Part shown: positions 8,278-16,721 of the stretch, piece by piece
Position numbering within the stretch: position 1 is the stretch's first letter
Layout: each line of letters opens with the position of its first letter
DNA from: Streptomyces sp. CB02400
GTDB taxonomy: Bacteria > Actinomycetota > Actinomycetes > Streptomycetales > Streptomycetaceae
Direction of reading: 5' to 3'
Length of the DNA: 64,000 nucleotides
Assembly (NCBI RefSeq): GCF_001905725.1
Contig: NZ_LIWB01000004.1
Location: forward strand, 481,767 to 545,766
The notes under the pieces: generated by a model
The model's database searches: none
Seen by the model: only the letters and a program-made list of their open reading frames with translations
Told to the model about the DNA's origin: nothing
Position numbers and translations under genes: made by a program

Positions 8278-9708
8278 TCACCCGTCCGACGGCCGCGCCG
8301 CCACACCCCCCACCGTGAACCCGGTCACCGTCCCCCCGCCCTCGCGAGAGAAGGCGTACGGCGCCCCACCGTGCGCGAGCGCGACCTCCCGCACGATGGA
8401 GAGCCCGAGCCCCGACCCCGGCAGGGACCGCGCATCGGCAGCACGGTAGAACCGGTCGAACACCCGGACCAGATCGTCATCGGCGATCCCCGGCCCCCGG
8501 TCCCGCACCTCCACCCGCACCGCCCCCGCCCGAGCCGGCCCCGCGACCCGGATCTCCACGGGAGCACGACCGCCCCGGTCGAACTTCACCGCGTTCTCGA
8601 CGAGATTGGACAGCGCCCGCGTCAGCATCCCCGGCCGCCCGTCGGTCGTGGTGTCACCACTCACCTCGACCACGATCTCCCGCCCGGTACGGCGCCGCGC
8701 AAGACCCGCCACCTCCTCCGCGACGTCCGCGAGGTCGACCCGCTGCGGCGGCTCGGTGTCGGACTGCCCGGCCGCGAGGTCGACGAGTTCGTTGACGAGG
8801 TCGGTCAGCTCGCGGGCCTCCTGCGTGAGGTCGGCGACGAGTTCCTCACGGGTGCCGGGCGGCAGCTCGTCGATGCGGCGCAGCAGGGAGATGTTGGTGC
8901 GCAGCGAGGTGAGCGGCGTACGCAGCTCGTGCCCGGCGTCCTGGACCAGCCGCCGCTGGTCCTCCTCCGACTGGGCGAGCCGCCCCAGCATCCGGTCGAA
9001 GGCACGGCCGAGCCGCCCCACCTCGTCGTAACCGGCCACCGGCACCTGGATGCCCAGCCGCCGCGTACGGGCGACGGCCTCGGCGGTGTTGGTGAGGACG
9101 ACCAGGCGCCGGGTGATCCGCCGGGCCACCCACCAGCCGAGCAGCCCCGCCCCGACCACCACCGCCGCCATCAGGATCAGCGTGCGCCGCTGAAGCGCCC
9201 GCAGCAGGTCCTCGGTGTCGCTGAACTCCTGCGCGACCTGCACCGCGCCCCGCTCACCGCCCAGCGCGACGGTCGCCACCCGGTAGACGTCGTCGCCGAC
9301 GTCGACGTCCGCGTGCACGACCACCCGCCCCGCGGTCGCGGCACCCGCGACCCGACGGTCGGCGTCGACCACCGGCAGGCCGGGGCTGCCGGGGTCGAAG
9401 ACACTGCCGTCGGGCCCGAGCACCTGCACATCGGTCCGCGCGGGCCGCACCAGATCATGACCGGGCGCGGCGGAGGAGAAGTCGTGCGGCGACATCCGGT
9501 TCTCCCGGACCTCGTCCCGCAGGTCCTGCACGACCTCGTCGAACACCGACTGCTGGTCCACCCGCACCAGCCGGGCCGCCGCGTTGTACGACAGGATCCC
9601 GACCAGCACGGTGACGGTGGCGGTGACCGCGGCGAACGCCACCGCGAACGTGGTCCCCAGCGACAGCAGCCGCAGCCGCCTCCGCGAGACCGGCCGCCCG
9701 TACGACAC
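8278..9708 (-). CDS. Sensor histidine kinase
   Basis: A 476-residue two-component sensor. The first membrane span is at about 15-40, followed by an extracytoplasmic sensor region of about 130 residues and a second span at about 176-195. Then come HAMP (about 196-247), HisKA with phospho-acceptor His260 in DAGHELRTPLTSLR, and a HATPase domain with NLVENAVKF (N box), DRGPGIADDDL (G1) and GSGLGLSIVREVA (G2). The start is GTG at 9708, directly after the regulator's TGA, so the two are translationally coupled. The architecture resembles MprB/CseC-type kinases, and the stimulus is unknown. Confidence 0.92.
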   Translation of the reverse strand: MSYGRPVSRRRLRLLSLGTTFAVAFAAVTATVTVLVGILSYNAAARLVRVDQQSVFDEVVQDLRDEVRENRMSPHDFSSAAPGHDLVRPARTDVQVLGPDGSVFDPGSPGLPVVDADRRVAGAATAGRVVVHADVDVGDDVYRVATVALGGERGAVQVAQEFSDTEDLLRALQRRTLILMAAVVVGAGLLGWWVARRITRRLVVLTNTAEAVARTRRLGIQVPVAGYDEVGRLGRAFDRMLGRLAQSEEDQRRLVQDAGHELRTPLTSLRTNISLLRRIDELPPGTREELVADLTQEARELTDLVNELVDLAAGQSDTEPPQRVDLADVAEEVAGLARRRTGREIVVEVSGDTTTDGRPGMLTRALSNLVENAVKFDRGGRAPVEIRVAGPARAGAVRVEVRDRGPGIADDDLVRVFDRFYRAADARSLPGSGLGLSIVREVALAHGGAPYAFSREGGGTVTGFTVGGVAARPSDG

Positions 9709-10443
9709 TCAGCCCTCCCGCAGCACGTAACCCACCCCGCGCACGGTGTGGATGAGCTGCGGCCCGCCGGGCTCGTCGAGCTTGCGGCGCAGGTAGCCGA
9801 CGTAGACGGCGAGGTTCTTGGAGCCGGGGCCGAAGTCGTAGCCCCAGATGCGGTCGTAGATGGTGGAGTGGTCCAGGACGATGCCCGCGTGGCGGATCAG
9901 CAGCTCCAGCAGCTCGAACTCGGTGCGGGTCAGCTCCAGCTCCCGCCCGCCCCGCCAGGCCCGGCGCGCCTGCGGGTCCATGCGCAGCCCGGCCGCCTCC
10001 AGGAACCGGCCGGGGGGTTCCGTCCTCGTCTCCGCGAGGGGCTCGGGCACCGGGGCCGGGGCCGGAGCCGGAGCCGGTGCCACCCGGCGCAGCAGCGCGC
10101 GCAGCCGGGCGAAGACCTCCTCGACGTCGAACGGCTTGACGACGTAGTCGTCGGCGCCCGCGTCAAGGCCCGCGATCCGGTCGGCGGTCTCCACCAGCGC
10201 GGTCAGCATCAGCACCGGCGTGCGGTCGCCCTCGGCGCGCAGCACCCGGCACACCTGGAGCCCGTCGATGCCGGGCATCATCACGTCCAGGACCAGCACG
10301 TCGGGCCGGCTGCGGTGGGCCTGCGCGAGGGCCTCGACGCCGTCGGCGACGGCCGTGACCCTGTAGCCCTCCAGGGTGAGGGCGCGCTCCAGGGCGTTGC
10401 GGATGGCGCGGTCGTCTTCGGCGAGCAGAAGGGTGTGCGGCAC
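9709..10443 (-). CDS. OmpR/PhoB-family response regulator
   Basis: A 244-residue regulator. The receiver domain has the acidic pocket (AEDD, residues 8-11), phospho-acceptor Asp53 in VLVLDVMMPG, switch Thr in LMLTAL and Lys in YVVKPFD. A Pro/Ala-rich linker (about 124-140) follows, then a winged-helix DNA-binding domain ending GSKNLAVYVGYLRRKLDEPGG and RGVGYVLREG. It is encoded immediately upstream of the kinase with zero spacing, so it is the cognate partner. The linker is made of a short PAPAPAPA repeat. Targets cannot be inferred. Confidence 0.94.
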   Translation of the reverse strand: MPHTLLLAEDDRAIRNALERALTLEGYRVTAVADGVEALAQAHRSRPDVLVLDVMMPGIDGLQVCRVLRAEGDRTPVLMLTALVETADRIAGLDAGADDYVVKPFDVEEVFARLRALLRRVAPAPAPAPAPVPEPLAETRTEPPGRFLEAAGLRMDPQARRAWRGGRELELTRTEFELLELLIRHAGIVLDHSTIYDRIWGYDFGPGSKNLAVYVGYLRRKLDEPGGPQLIHTVRGVGYVLREG

Positions 10444-10516
10444 GCTCCCAGTCTGCCAACCGCCGCCGTCCCGCGGCCCCGGTGGACGGCACCGGGGCCC
10501 GCTTCTTACCCCGCTC

Positions 10517-11125
10517 TCACCCGGTGGGCCGCAGCGCCGCGAGCCGCTCCTCGAACGGGGTGACCTCCTCGAAGGAGTCCCGCCGGGGCAGCGGACGGGC
10601 GGTGGCCGCCCCGGCCGTCAGCGCGGCCAGCTCCCCGGCCGCCCGCTCGACACGCCCGTCCAGCCCCTCGGCGCCCCAGTCCTCGGAGGCCGCGTAGACG
10701 CCGGTCGGGACGACGACGGCCTTGAGGTAGGAGAAGAGCGGACGCAGCGCGTGGTCCAGCACCAGCGAGTGCCGGGCCGTACCGCCGGTCGCCGCGATCA
10801 GCACCGGCTTCCCGGCGAGGGCCTCGGGGTCGCTGACGCTCAGCGCGTCGAAGAACGACTTGAACAGCCCGCTGTACGACGCCGAGAACACCGGCGTGAC
10901 CACGATCAGCCCGTCGGCCCCGGCCACCGCGTCGAACGCGCCGGCCAGCGCCCGGCCCGGGAAGCCGTTGGTGAAGTTGTGCGCGATCTCCACGGCGAGG
11001 TCGCGCAGCTCGACCACCTGGACGTCGGCCGGGGCCTGCGCGGCGGTCGCGGCGGCCAGCCGGTCGCCGAGCAGCCGGGTGGACGACGGGACGCTCAGCC
11101 CCGCCGAGACGACGACGAGCCTCAT
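10517..11125 (-). CDS. NADPH-dependent FMN reductase (CE1759-type, monooxygenase partner)
   Basis: A 202-residue flavodoxin-like reductase. The N-terminal strand MRLVVVSAGLSVPSSTRLLG forms the phosphate-binding loop, and TPVFSASYSGLFKSFFDAL and IAATGGTARHSL are further FMN contacts. Family members supply reduced FMN to a luciferase-like monooxygenase. The start overlaps the end of the upstream LLM oxidoreductase gene by 4 bp, which supports a two-component monooxygenase. It is the last gene of the unit. Confidence 0.85.
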   Translation of the reverse strand: MRLVVVSAGLSVPSSTRLLGDRLAAATAAQAPADVQVVELRDLAVEIAHNFTNGFPGRALAGAFDAVAGADGLIVVTPVFSASYSGLFKSFFDALSVSDPEALAGKPVLIAATGGTARHSLVLDHALRPLFSYLKAVVVPTGVYAASEDWGAEGLDGRVERAAGELAALTAGAATARPLPRRDSFEEVTPFEERLAALRPTG

Positions 11126-12216
11126 GCCCGTGCTCCTTCCTTCGCCTTGGCGGTGGCCAGCAGCGAACTGTGGGTGGGCGCGTCCGGCACGTCGGCCGGG
11201 CGGTTCTTGGCGAACTCCTTCCGCAGCACCGGCACGACCTCCTCGCCCAGCAGGTCGAGCTGCTCGAGGACGGTCTTCAGCGGCAGCCCCGCGTGGTCCA
11301 TCAGGAAGAGCTGGCGCTGGTAGTCACCGGCGTACTCGCGGAACGACAGCGTCTTCTCGATCACCTGCTGCGGGGAGCCCACGGTCAGCGGGGTCTGCTC
11401 GGTGAACTCCTCCAGCGAGGGCCCGTGCCCGTAGACCGGCGCGACGTCGAAGTACGGCCGGAACTCGCGCACCGCGTCCTGACTGTTCTTCCGCATGAAC
11501 ACCTGCCCGCCCAGGCCGACGATCGCCTGCTCGGGGGTGCCGTGCCCGTAGTGGGCGTACCGGGCCCGGTACAGCTCGACCATCCGCTTGGTGTGGTCGG
11601 CCGGCCAGAAGATGTTGTTGTGGAAGAAGCCGTCGCCGTAGTACGCGGCCTGCTCGGCGATCTCCGGCGAGCGGATCGAGCCGTGCCAGACGAACGGCGC
11701 GACGCCGTCCAGCGGGCGGGGCGTGGAGGTGAAGCCCTGCAGCGGGGTGCGGAACTTCCCCTCCCAGTCGACGACGTCCTCGCGCCACAGGCGGTGCAGC
11801 AGGGCGTAGTTCTCGACCGCGAGGTTGATGCCCTGGCGGATGTCCTTGCCGAACCAGGGATAGACCGGGCCGGTGTTGCCGCGCCCCATCATCAGGTCCA
11901 CCCGGCCGTCGGCCAGGTGCTGGAGCATCGCGAAGTCCTCGGCGATCTTCACCGGGTCGTTGGTGGTGATCAGGGTGGTGGAGGTGGACAGGACCAGCCG
12001 CTCGGTGCGGGCCGCGACGTAGCCGAGCATGGTGGTCGGCGAGGACGGCACGAACGGCGGGTTGTGGTGCTCCCCGGTCGCGAACACGTCCAGGCCCACC
12101 TCCTCGGCCTTCAGCGCGATGGCGACCATGGCCTTGATCCGCTCACGCTCGGTCGGCGTACGCCCCGTGGTCGGGTCGGGAGTGACATCCCCGACGCTGA
12201 AGATCCCGAACTGCAT
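11122..12216 (-). CDS. LLM-class flavin-dependent oxidoreductase
   Basis: A 364-residue bacterial-luciferase-like TIM-barrel monooxygenase. It has the N-terminal MQFGIFSVGD strand, GLDVFATGEHHNPPFVPSSP, RLVLSTSTTLITTNDPVKIAEDF and GRVDLMMGRG, all characteristic of the CE1758-like subfamily. It would use FMNH2 from the overlapping reductase and O2 to oxidise an unidentified substrate. The ribosome-binding site GGAGGGTGA stands just upstream of the ATG. A palindrome 21 bp before the start and a MarR gene directly upstream suggest substrate-responsive repression. Confidence 0.9.
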   Translation of the reverse strand: MQFGIFSVGDVTPDPTTGRTPTERERIKAMVAIALKAEEVGLDVFATGEHHNPPFVPSSPTTMLGYVAARTERLVLSTSTTLITTNDPVKIAEDFAMLQHLADGRVDLMMGRGNTGPVYPWFGKDIRQGINLAVENYALLHRLWREDVVDWEGKFRTPLQGFTSTPRPLDGVAPFVWHGSIRSPEIAEQAAYYGDGFFHNNIFWPADHTKRMVELYRARYAHYGHGTPEQAIVGLGGQVFMRKNSQDAVREFRPYFDVAPVYGHGPSLEEFTEQTPLTVGSPQQVIEKTLSFREYAGDYQRQLFLMDHAGLPLKTVLEQLDLLGEEVVPVLRKEFAKNRPADVPDAPTHSSLLATAKAKEGARA

Positions 12217-12236
12217 GGCCGCTCACCCTCCAGGTT

Positions 12237-12250
12237 GTTGACGGTTCAAC
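12237..12250 (-). promoter_or_regulatory. Candidate MarR operator / promoter of the LLM operon
   Basis: The palindrome GTTGACGGTTCAAC (arms GTTGA / TCAAC, 4-bp centre) lies 21 bp upstream of the LLM start. On the minus strand it directly follows a -10-like TATAGT (12250-12255). An operator overlapping the start site is typical of MarR repressors, and the MarR gene ends 31 bp away. The identity of the binding protein is inferred. Confidence 0.45.
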
Positions 12251-12280
12251 TATACCCCTGGAACGAACGGCCGGACCGGA

Positions 12281-12766
12281 CTATTCCGCCCGCCCGACGG
12301 CGCCGGACCGCAGCCGCGCCGCCTGCTCCGCGCTGAACTCCGTCGCACGCCTCATGTGGTCGGTGAACAGGGCGAGCTGCGCGTCGTCGAGGTCGTCGAA
12401 GAGCGCGAACCAGCCACCGCCCAGCCGCTCCCACACCCGCCCGAACTCGGCCGCCCGCTCCGGCACCACCGCCACCAGCACCAGCCGCCGGTCCCCCGCG
12501 TCCCGCTCCCGCACCACGTACCCCGCCCGCTCCAGCCGGTCCACCAGCCGCGTCGCCGACCCGGTCGTCAGCCCCGTCAGCTCCGCGATCCGGCCCGTGG
12601 ACACAGGACCGCCCTCCAGCGTCAGCAGGTTCAAGCACTGCAGATCGGTGGGGTGCAGGCCCAGGTGATCGGCGAGCGCCTGGTTGAGCAGGGCGTGGGC
12701 CGCCATGTACCGCCGGGACACCACGGCCAGCTCCGCCAGCAGCCCGGCCCGCGTGTCTCCCGCCAT
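12281..12766 (-). CDS. MarR family transcriptional regulator
   Basis: A 161-residue winged-helix protein: an N-terminal dimerisation helix, then LTLEGGPVSTGRIAELTGLTTGSATRLVDRLERAGYVVRERDAGDRRLVLVAV, the recognition helix and beta-wing of MarR regulators. The ATG at 12766 follows a clear GGAGAGGAG ribosome-binding site, whereas upstream in-frame codons have none. It lies upstream of, and in the same direction as, the LLM/FMN-reductase pair and is divergent from the YnfA gene, with a 94-bp shared spacer. It probably represses the monooxygenase genes and perhaps itself in response to a ligand. Confidence 0.88.
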   Translation of the reverse strand: MAGDTRAGLLAELAVVSRRYMAAHALLNQALADHLGLHPTDLQCLNLLTLEGGPVSTGRIAELTGLTTGSATRLVDRLERAGYVVRERDAGDRRLVLVAVVPERAAEFGRVWERLGGGWFALFDDLDDAQLALFTDHMRRATEFSAEQAARLRSGAVGRAE

Positions 12767-12860
12767 GCACGGCTCCTCTCCGCTCCTGCGGATGTATCCC
12801 ACTCCCGGCCCGCGCCAGGCGCCGTCCAACAGGTGATCCCCCGCGTGCGAGGCTGCCCGC

Positions 12861-13196
12861 ATGCTGATCCTCCGCTCCGCCGCCCTGTTCGTCCTCGCCG
12901 CCGTACTGGAGATCGGCGGCGCCTGGCTGGTCTGGCAGGGCGTACGGGAACACCGCGGCTGGATGTGGGCGGCCGGCGGCGTCCTCGCCCTCGGCGCCTA
13001 CGGCTTCGTCGCCACCTTCCAGCCCGACGCCCACTTCGGCCGCGTCCTCGCCGCGTACGGCGGGATCTTCGTCGCCGGTTCGATCCTGTGGGGCGTGGTC
13101 GCCGACGGCTACCGCCCCGACCGCTGGGACATCACCGGCGCACTGGTCTGCCTCGCCGGCATGGCCGTGATCATGTGGGCCCCGCGCAACGGCTGA
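12861..13196 (+). CDS. YnfA/UPF0060 family membrane protein
   Basis: A 111-residue membrane protein of the usual UPF0060 length with four hydrophobic spans and the family signature [15 protein letters not shown] in the first helix, then [26 protein letters not shown] loop sequence and [12 protein letters not shown] at the end. The family is structurally close to small multidrug-resistance (EMR-fold) exporters; its function is unproven. It is divergent from the MarR gene. Confidence 0.88.
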   Translation: MLILRSAALFVLAAVLEIGGAWLVWQGVREHRGWMWAAGGVLALGAYGFVATFQPDAHFGRVLAAYGGIFVAGSILWGVVADGYRPDRWDITGALVCLAGMAVIMWAPRNG

Positions 13197-13260
13197 CACC
13201 TCACCCACCACCCCCGCTTATGCTGACCGGGACCGGTCCCGACCGCCCGAGGAGCACCCC

Positions 13261-14037
13261 ATGGCCACCGCCGTACCGCCCGCCGCGTCCCGTATCGCCG
13301 TCGTCACGGGTGCGAGCAGCGGAATCGGCGCCGCCACGGCCCGCCGCCTCGCCGAAGCCGGCTACCGCGTCGTCCTCACCGCCCGCCGCAAGGACCGCAT
13401 CGAGGCACTCGCCGAGGAGATCACCACCGCCGGCCACGCGGCCACGGCCTACCCCCTCGACGTCACCGACCGCGCCGCCGTCGACGAGTTCGCCACCGCC
13501 TTCAAGACCGTCGGCGTCCTCGTCAACAACGCCGGCGGCGCGCTCGGCGCCGACCCCGTCGCCACCGGCGACCCGGACCAGTGGCGCACGATGTACGAGA
13601 CGAACGTCCTCGGCACCCTCAACCTCACCCAGGCCCTGCTCCCCAAGCTGGACGCCAGCGGCGACGGCACGGTCGTCGTCGTGTCCTCCACCGCCGGCCA
13701 CGCCACCTACGAGGGCGGCGCGGGCTACGTCGCCGCCAAGCACGGCGCCCACGTCCTCGCCGAGACCCTCCGCCTGGAGATCGTCGGCCGCCCGGTGCGC
13801 GTCATCGAGATCGCGCCCGGCATGGTCAGGACCGACGAGTTCGCCCTCACCCGCTTCGGCGGCGACGCGGAGAAGGCCGCCAAGGTCTACCAGGGCGTCG
13901 CCGACCCCCTCACCGCGGACGACGTCGCCGACACCATCGCCTGGGCGGTCACCCGCCCGCCCCACGTCAACATCGACCTGCTGGTCGTCCGCCCCCGCGC
14001 CCAGGCCTCCAACACCAAGGTCCACCGGGAGCCCTGA
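13261..14037 (+). CDS. SDR family NADP-dependent oxidoreductase (YdfG-like)
   Basis: A 258-residue classical SDR: TGASSGIG (about 16-23), an ARRKDR basic patch favouring NADPH, LDVTD, NNAGGALG (about 90-97), VSSTAGH with the catalytic Ser, and Tyr156-x3-Lys160 in GYVAAKHG. The C-terminal APGMVRTDEFALTRF and DVADTIAWAVTRPPHVNID match the serine/3-hydroxy-acid dehydrogenase (YdfG) branch. It is joined to the following DUF6126 gene by a TGATG overlap, so the two are translationally coupled. Confidence 0.9.
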   Translation: MATAVPPAASRIAVVTGASSGIGAATARRLAEAGYRVVLTARRKDRIEALAEEITTAGHAATAYPLDVTDRAAVDEFATAFKTVGVLVNNAGGALGADPVATGDPDQWRTMYETNVLGTLNLTQALLPKLDASGDGTVVVVSSTAGHATYEGGAGYVAAKHGAHVLAETLRLEIVGRPVRVIEIAPGMVRTDEFALTRFGGDAEKAAKVYQGVADPLTADDVADTIAWAVTRPPHVNIDLLVVRPRAQASNTKVHREP

Positions 14038-14180
14038 TGCCCGACGACGAGACCGAACAGCGCCGCCTGGCCCTGGAGAAGAAACGCGAACGCTACGTCT
14101 GGTACTACCTCGGCTACTTCCTCTTCGGCATCCACATCGTCGCCTTCGTCATGATCTACGCGGTGACCCACGCGAAGTAA
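14037..14180 (+). CDS. DUF6126 small membrane protein
   Basis: A 47-residue protein: a charged N-terminal half (DDETEQRRLALEKKRERY) and one membrane helix (YYLGYFLFGIHIVAFVMIYA). It is a short actinobacterial family of unknown function, commonly found after an SDR gene. The ATG overlaps the SDR stop by one base. Its last 32 bp overlap, on the opposite strand, the open end of the APH remnant. Confidence 0.8.
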   Translation: MPDDETEQRRLALEKKRERYVWYYLGYFLFGIHIVAFVMIYAVTHAK

Positions 14181-14445
14181 CCCGAACCGGAAACGGATCA
14201 CGGCCGTCCACAGGCTCCGGCCCCGCCAGCACCTCCGGACACGGGAAGCCGGCTCGGCGCATACGGCGTCGCACCTCCAGGCAGCCGACCAGCCGTTCCT
14301 CGAACGGCCTCGTCTTGACGACGACTTCGCGACCGTCCGCCAGCCGCAGCCCCACGACCGTGGACAGGTGCGCGCGTTCGAAGAGCGTCTCGACGGGCGA
14401 CGATCCCAGCCACTCGCCACACCACGCAGAGAGTTCCCCCACCAC
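14149..14445 (-). pseudogene. Truncated aminoglycoside phosphotransferase (APH) family remnant
   Basis: Only the N-terminal lobe of an APH/choline-kinase-fold protein remains. The first 78 or so codons read as a typical Streptomyces APH start (ELSAWCGEWLGSSPVE..., LRLADGREVVVKTRPFEERL with the ATP-binding Lys, then GFPCPEVLAGP). After that the similarity stops and the frame runs into the 3' end of the DUF6126 gene. The catalytic HGD and DxD motifs are missing, so it cannot be an active kinase. The break lies beside the homing-endonuclease region, which suggests that insertion or deletion there removed the rest. Confidence 0.65.
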
Positions 14446-14649
14446 AAGAACCCCCTGTTCTCGACATCACCGCATCCGGACAGGGACGGTTGACCATCAA
14501 CTTCATTAGCCCACGGGGGTGAAAGACATCGATAACACGACCGAGACATGAACACCCGACCTAGGCTCGCCATTAAGTCAACAGAACGGCACTCGACCGG
14601 GATTCCCGTCCCGGCCGAGCGCCTCACCATCAGGAAGGCACAACTTCCC

Positions 14650-15485
14650 ATGGCTGAACAGGACTTTAGCGCGCCCGCCCGGCGTTTCATGGATCTCGAA
14701 GACCCCGAGTACGCCTACATGTTCGGCTTCCTCCAGGCCGACGGGCACCTCCACCAAGGCACAGGACAGAAGGGATGCCTCTCGGTCGAAATCAGCGCCC
14801 GGGACGCCCACATCCTCCACGAGTTCCAGCGGCTGACCCCGTACTACAGCTCCATCAGGGAGCGGATCCGCGCCACCAACTTCGCCAAACAGCACCGCTC
14901 GGCCATCTGGACGGTGCGCTCGCTCGAAGCCCGCACCATCGTCAACGAACTCGGCATTCCGTACGGAAAGAAATCACTGCTCATCCGGCCACCCCTCGTC
15001 GACTTCCGCCGCCGCGACTACCTCCGGGGAATCATCGACGCCGACGGTTCGCTCGGCTGGACGGCCGAGGGCCTCCCGTACCTCTCCCTGACGTCGGCCA
15101 GCACCGGCCTCACCGAATACATGTGCCACTACGCGAAGAAGGTCACGGGCGCGGAACGCGTCCCCCGCCGCAACACCCGTGACCAGGTCTACGTCCTCAC
15201 CTACTTCAAGGAGCACGCACAGCGGCTCGCCGAACACCTCTACTACCCCGGTAGCCTCGCCCTGGACCACAAAAGGCCAACGCCGCATCGATCCAGACCT
15301 GGATCCGCCCCGCGGACATGAAAATCGCACCGCCCCGCCGCCGATGGACCCCGACGGACGACCGCGAACTGCTCCGGCTCGATGATCCCGCGGCCGCGGC
15401 CGTCGCCCTCGACCGCACCCAGCAAAGTTGCTCCATGCGCCTGTGGCGACTCCGCACCGGCCAGGTCGCGATGCCTGCCAACTGA
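14650..15485 (+). pseudogene. LAGLIDADG homing endonuclease, frameshifted near the C-terminus
   Basis: The gene starts at ATG 14650 after an AGGAAGG ribosome-binding site. The first frame gives 223 residues with two LAGLIDADG-type helices, YMFGFLQADGHLH (about 19-31) and YLRGIIDADGSLGW (about 124-137), each ending in the catalytic acidic residue. It reads out of its natural frame after SLALDHK and stops at 15321. Shifting one base at the AAAA run near 15273 opens a further frame (KANAASIQTWIRPADM..., then a basic RRRWTPTDDRELLRL and CSMRLWRLRTGQV DNA-binding-like tail) to TGA 15485. One missing base therefore probably inactivates or truncates the protein. A short form might still cut. It is convergent with rtcB. 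Confidence 0.8.
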
Positions 15486-15527
15486 CGCAAGGACCAGGGG
15501 CGCCGCCACCCCGGCGCCCCCAGCCCG

Positions 15528-16721
15528 TCAACCCTTCACGCAGATGACCTGCTTGAGCTTGGCGACGACCTCCACAAGGTCCGCCTGCTGCTCGATCACC
15601 TTCTCGATCGGCTTGTACGCACCCGGGATCTCATCCACGACACCGGAGTCCTTACGGCACTCCACACCCCGCGTCTGCTCCTCCAGGTCCCGCGTCGAGA
15701 AGCGCTTCTTCGCCGCGTTCCGGCTCATCCTCCGGCCGGCGCCGTGCGAGGCCGAGTTGAACGAGGCCGCGTTCCCGAGGCCCTTCACGATGTACGAACC
15801 GGTGCCCATCGAGCCGGGAATGATCCCGAACTCCCCGGATCCGGCCCGGATCGCGCCCTTACGGGTCACGAGCAGGTCCATCCCCTCGTACCGCTCCTCC
15901 GCCACGTAGTTGTGGTGGCACGAGATCACCGGCTCGAAGGTCACCTTCGCCTTCCGGAACTCCTTGCGGACGACCTCCTGGAAGAGCGCCATCATGATCG
16001 CGCGGTTGTACTTCGCGTACTCCTGCGCCCAGAAGAGGTCATTGCGGTACGCCGCCATCTGCGGGGTGTCCGCGACGAAGACGGCGAGGTCCCGGTCGAT
16101 CAGCCCTTGGTTGTGCGGCAGCTTCTGCGCCACACCGATGTGATGCTCAGCGAGCTCCTTACCGATGTTGCGGGACCCGGAGTGCAGCATCAGCCACACC
16201 TCCCCCTGCATATCTATGCATACTTCTGCAAAATGATTCCCGGCGCCTAGTGTTCCCATCTGCAAAACAGCCCGGCTCCGTCGGAATTTCACCGCATCCG
16301 CCACCCCGTCGAACCGCGACCAGAAGTCGTCCCATCCCCCCGTCGGGAACCGGTACAGCCGCGCCGGGTCGACCTCCTCGCGGTGCATGCCGCGACCGAC
16401 CGGAATCGCCTGCTCGATCTTCGACCGCAACCGCGACAGGTCGCCCGGCAGGTCGTTCGCCGTCAGGGACGTCTTCACCGCGGACATGCCGCAGCCGATG
16501 TCGACACCCACCGCCGCCGGGCACACCGCGCCCTGCATCGCGATCACCGATCCGACCGTCGCGCCCTTGCCGTAGTGCACGTCCGGCATGACCGCCAGGC
16601 CCTTGATCCACGGCAGGGTGGCGACGTTGCGCAGTTGCTGGAGCGCGCCCTCCTCCACCGTCGCCGGATCCGTCCACATCCGGATCGGCACCTTCGCACC
16701 CGGCAGTTCCACGTACGACAT
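15528..16721 (-). CDS. rtcB: RtcB family RNA ligase
   Basis: A 397-residue RNA-splicing ligase of the compact bacterial form. Motifs in order: VMPDVHYGKGATVGSVIAM, DIGCGMSAV with the metal-binding Cys, GTLGAGNHFAEV with Asn162/His163, LHSGSRNIG, CHHNYVAEE, and SHGAGRRMSR with the His that is guanylylated. RtcB joins 2',3'-cyclic phosphate or 3'-phosphate ends to 5'-OH ends using GTP and Mn2+ and acts in tRNA and stress-RNA repair. All catalytic residues are present, so it should be active. The ATG at 16721 gives the usual MSYVELPGAKVPIRMW start. Codons 145-172 have anomalous base use (separate entry). Confidence 0.92.
   Translation of the reverse strand: MSYVELPGAKVPIRMWTDPATVEEGALQQLRNVATLPWIKGLAVMPDVHYGKGATVGSVIAMQGAVCPAAVGVDIGCGMSAVKTSLTANDLPGDLSRLRSKIEQAIPVGRGMHREEVDPARLYRFPTGGWDDFWSRFDGVADAVKFRRSRAVLQMGTLGAGNHFAEVCIDMQGEVWLMLHSGSRNIGKELAEHHIGVAQKLPHNQGLIDRDLAVFVADTPQMAAYRNDLFWAQEYAKYNRAIMMALFQEVVRKEFRKAKVTFEPVISCHHNYVAEERYEGMDLLVTRKGAIRAGSGEFGIIPGSMGTGSYIVKGLGNAASFNSASHGAGRRMSRNAAKKRFSTRDLEEQTRGVECRKDSGVVDEIPGAYKPIEKVIEQQADLVEVVAKLKQVICVKG
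16206..16289 (-). other. AT-rich recoded patch over the rtcB catalytic core
   Basis: Twenty-eight consecutive rtcB codons (residues 145-172) use A or T at the third position in about 15 of 28 cases, including the very rare Streptomyces codons CTA and ATA and also TTT, GTA, AAT, ACA and GCA. Flanking rtcB codons almost all end in G or C. The protein encoded here is the most conserved active-site segment (GTLGAGNHF). The boundary is sharp on both sides. This looks like a short imported or recoded tract rather than general drift. Confidence 0.75.

Noticed and set aside
8116..10563. An 815-residue plus-strand frame across the two-component genes
   Set aside because: Antisense shadow of the kinase and regulator. 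The translation is low-complexity and Arg/Pro/Val-rich, and no domain is visible.
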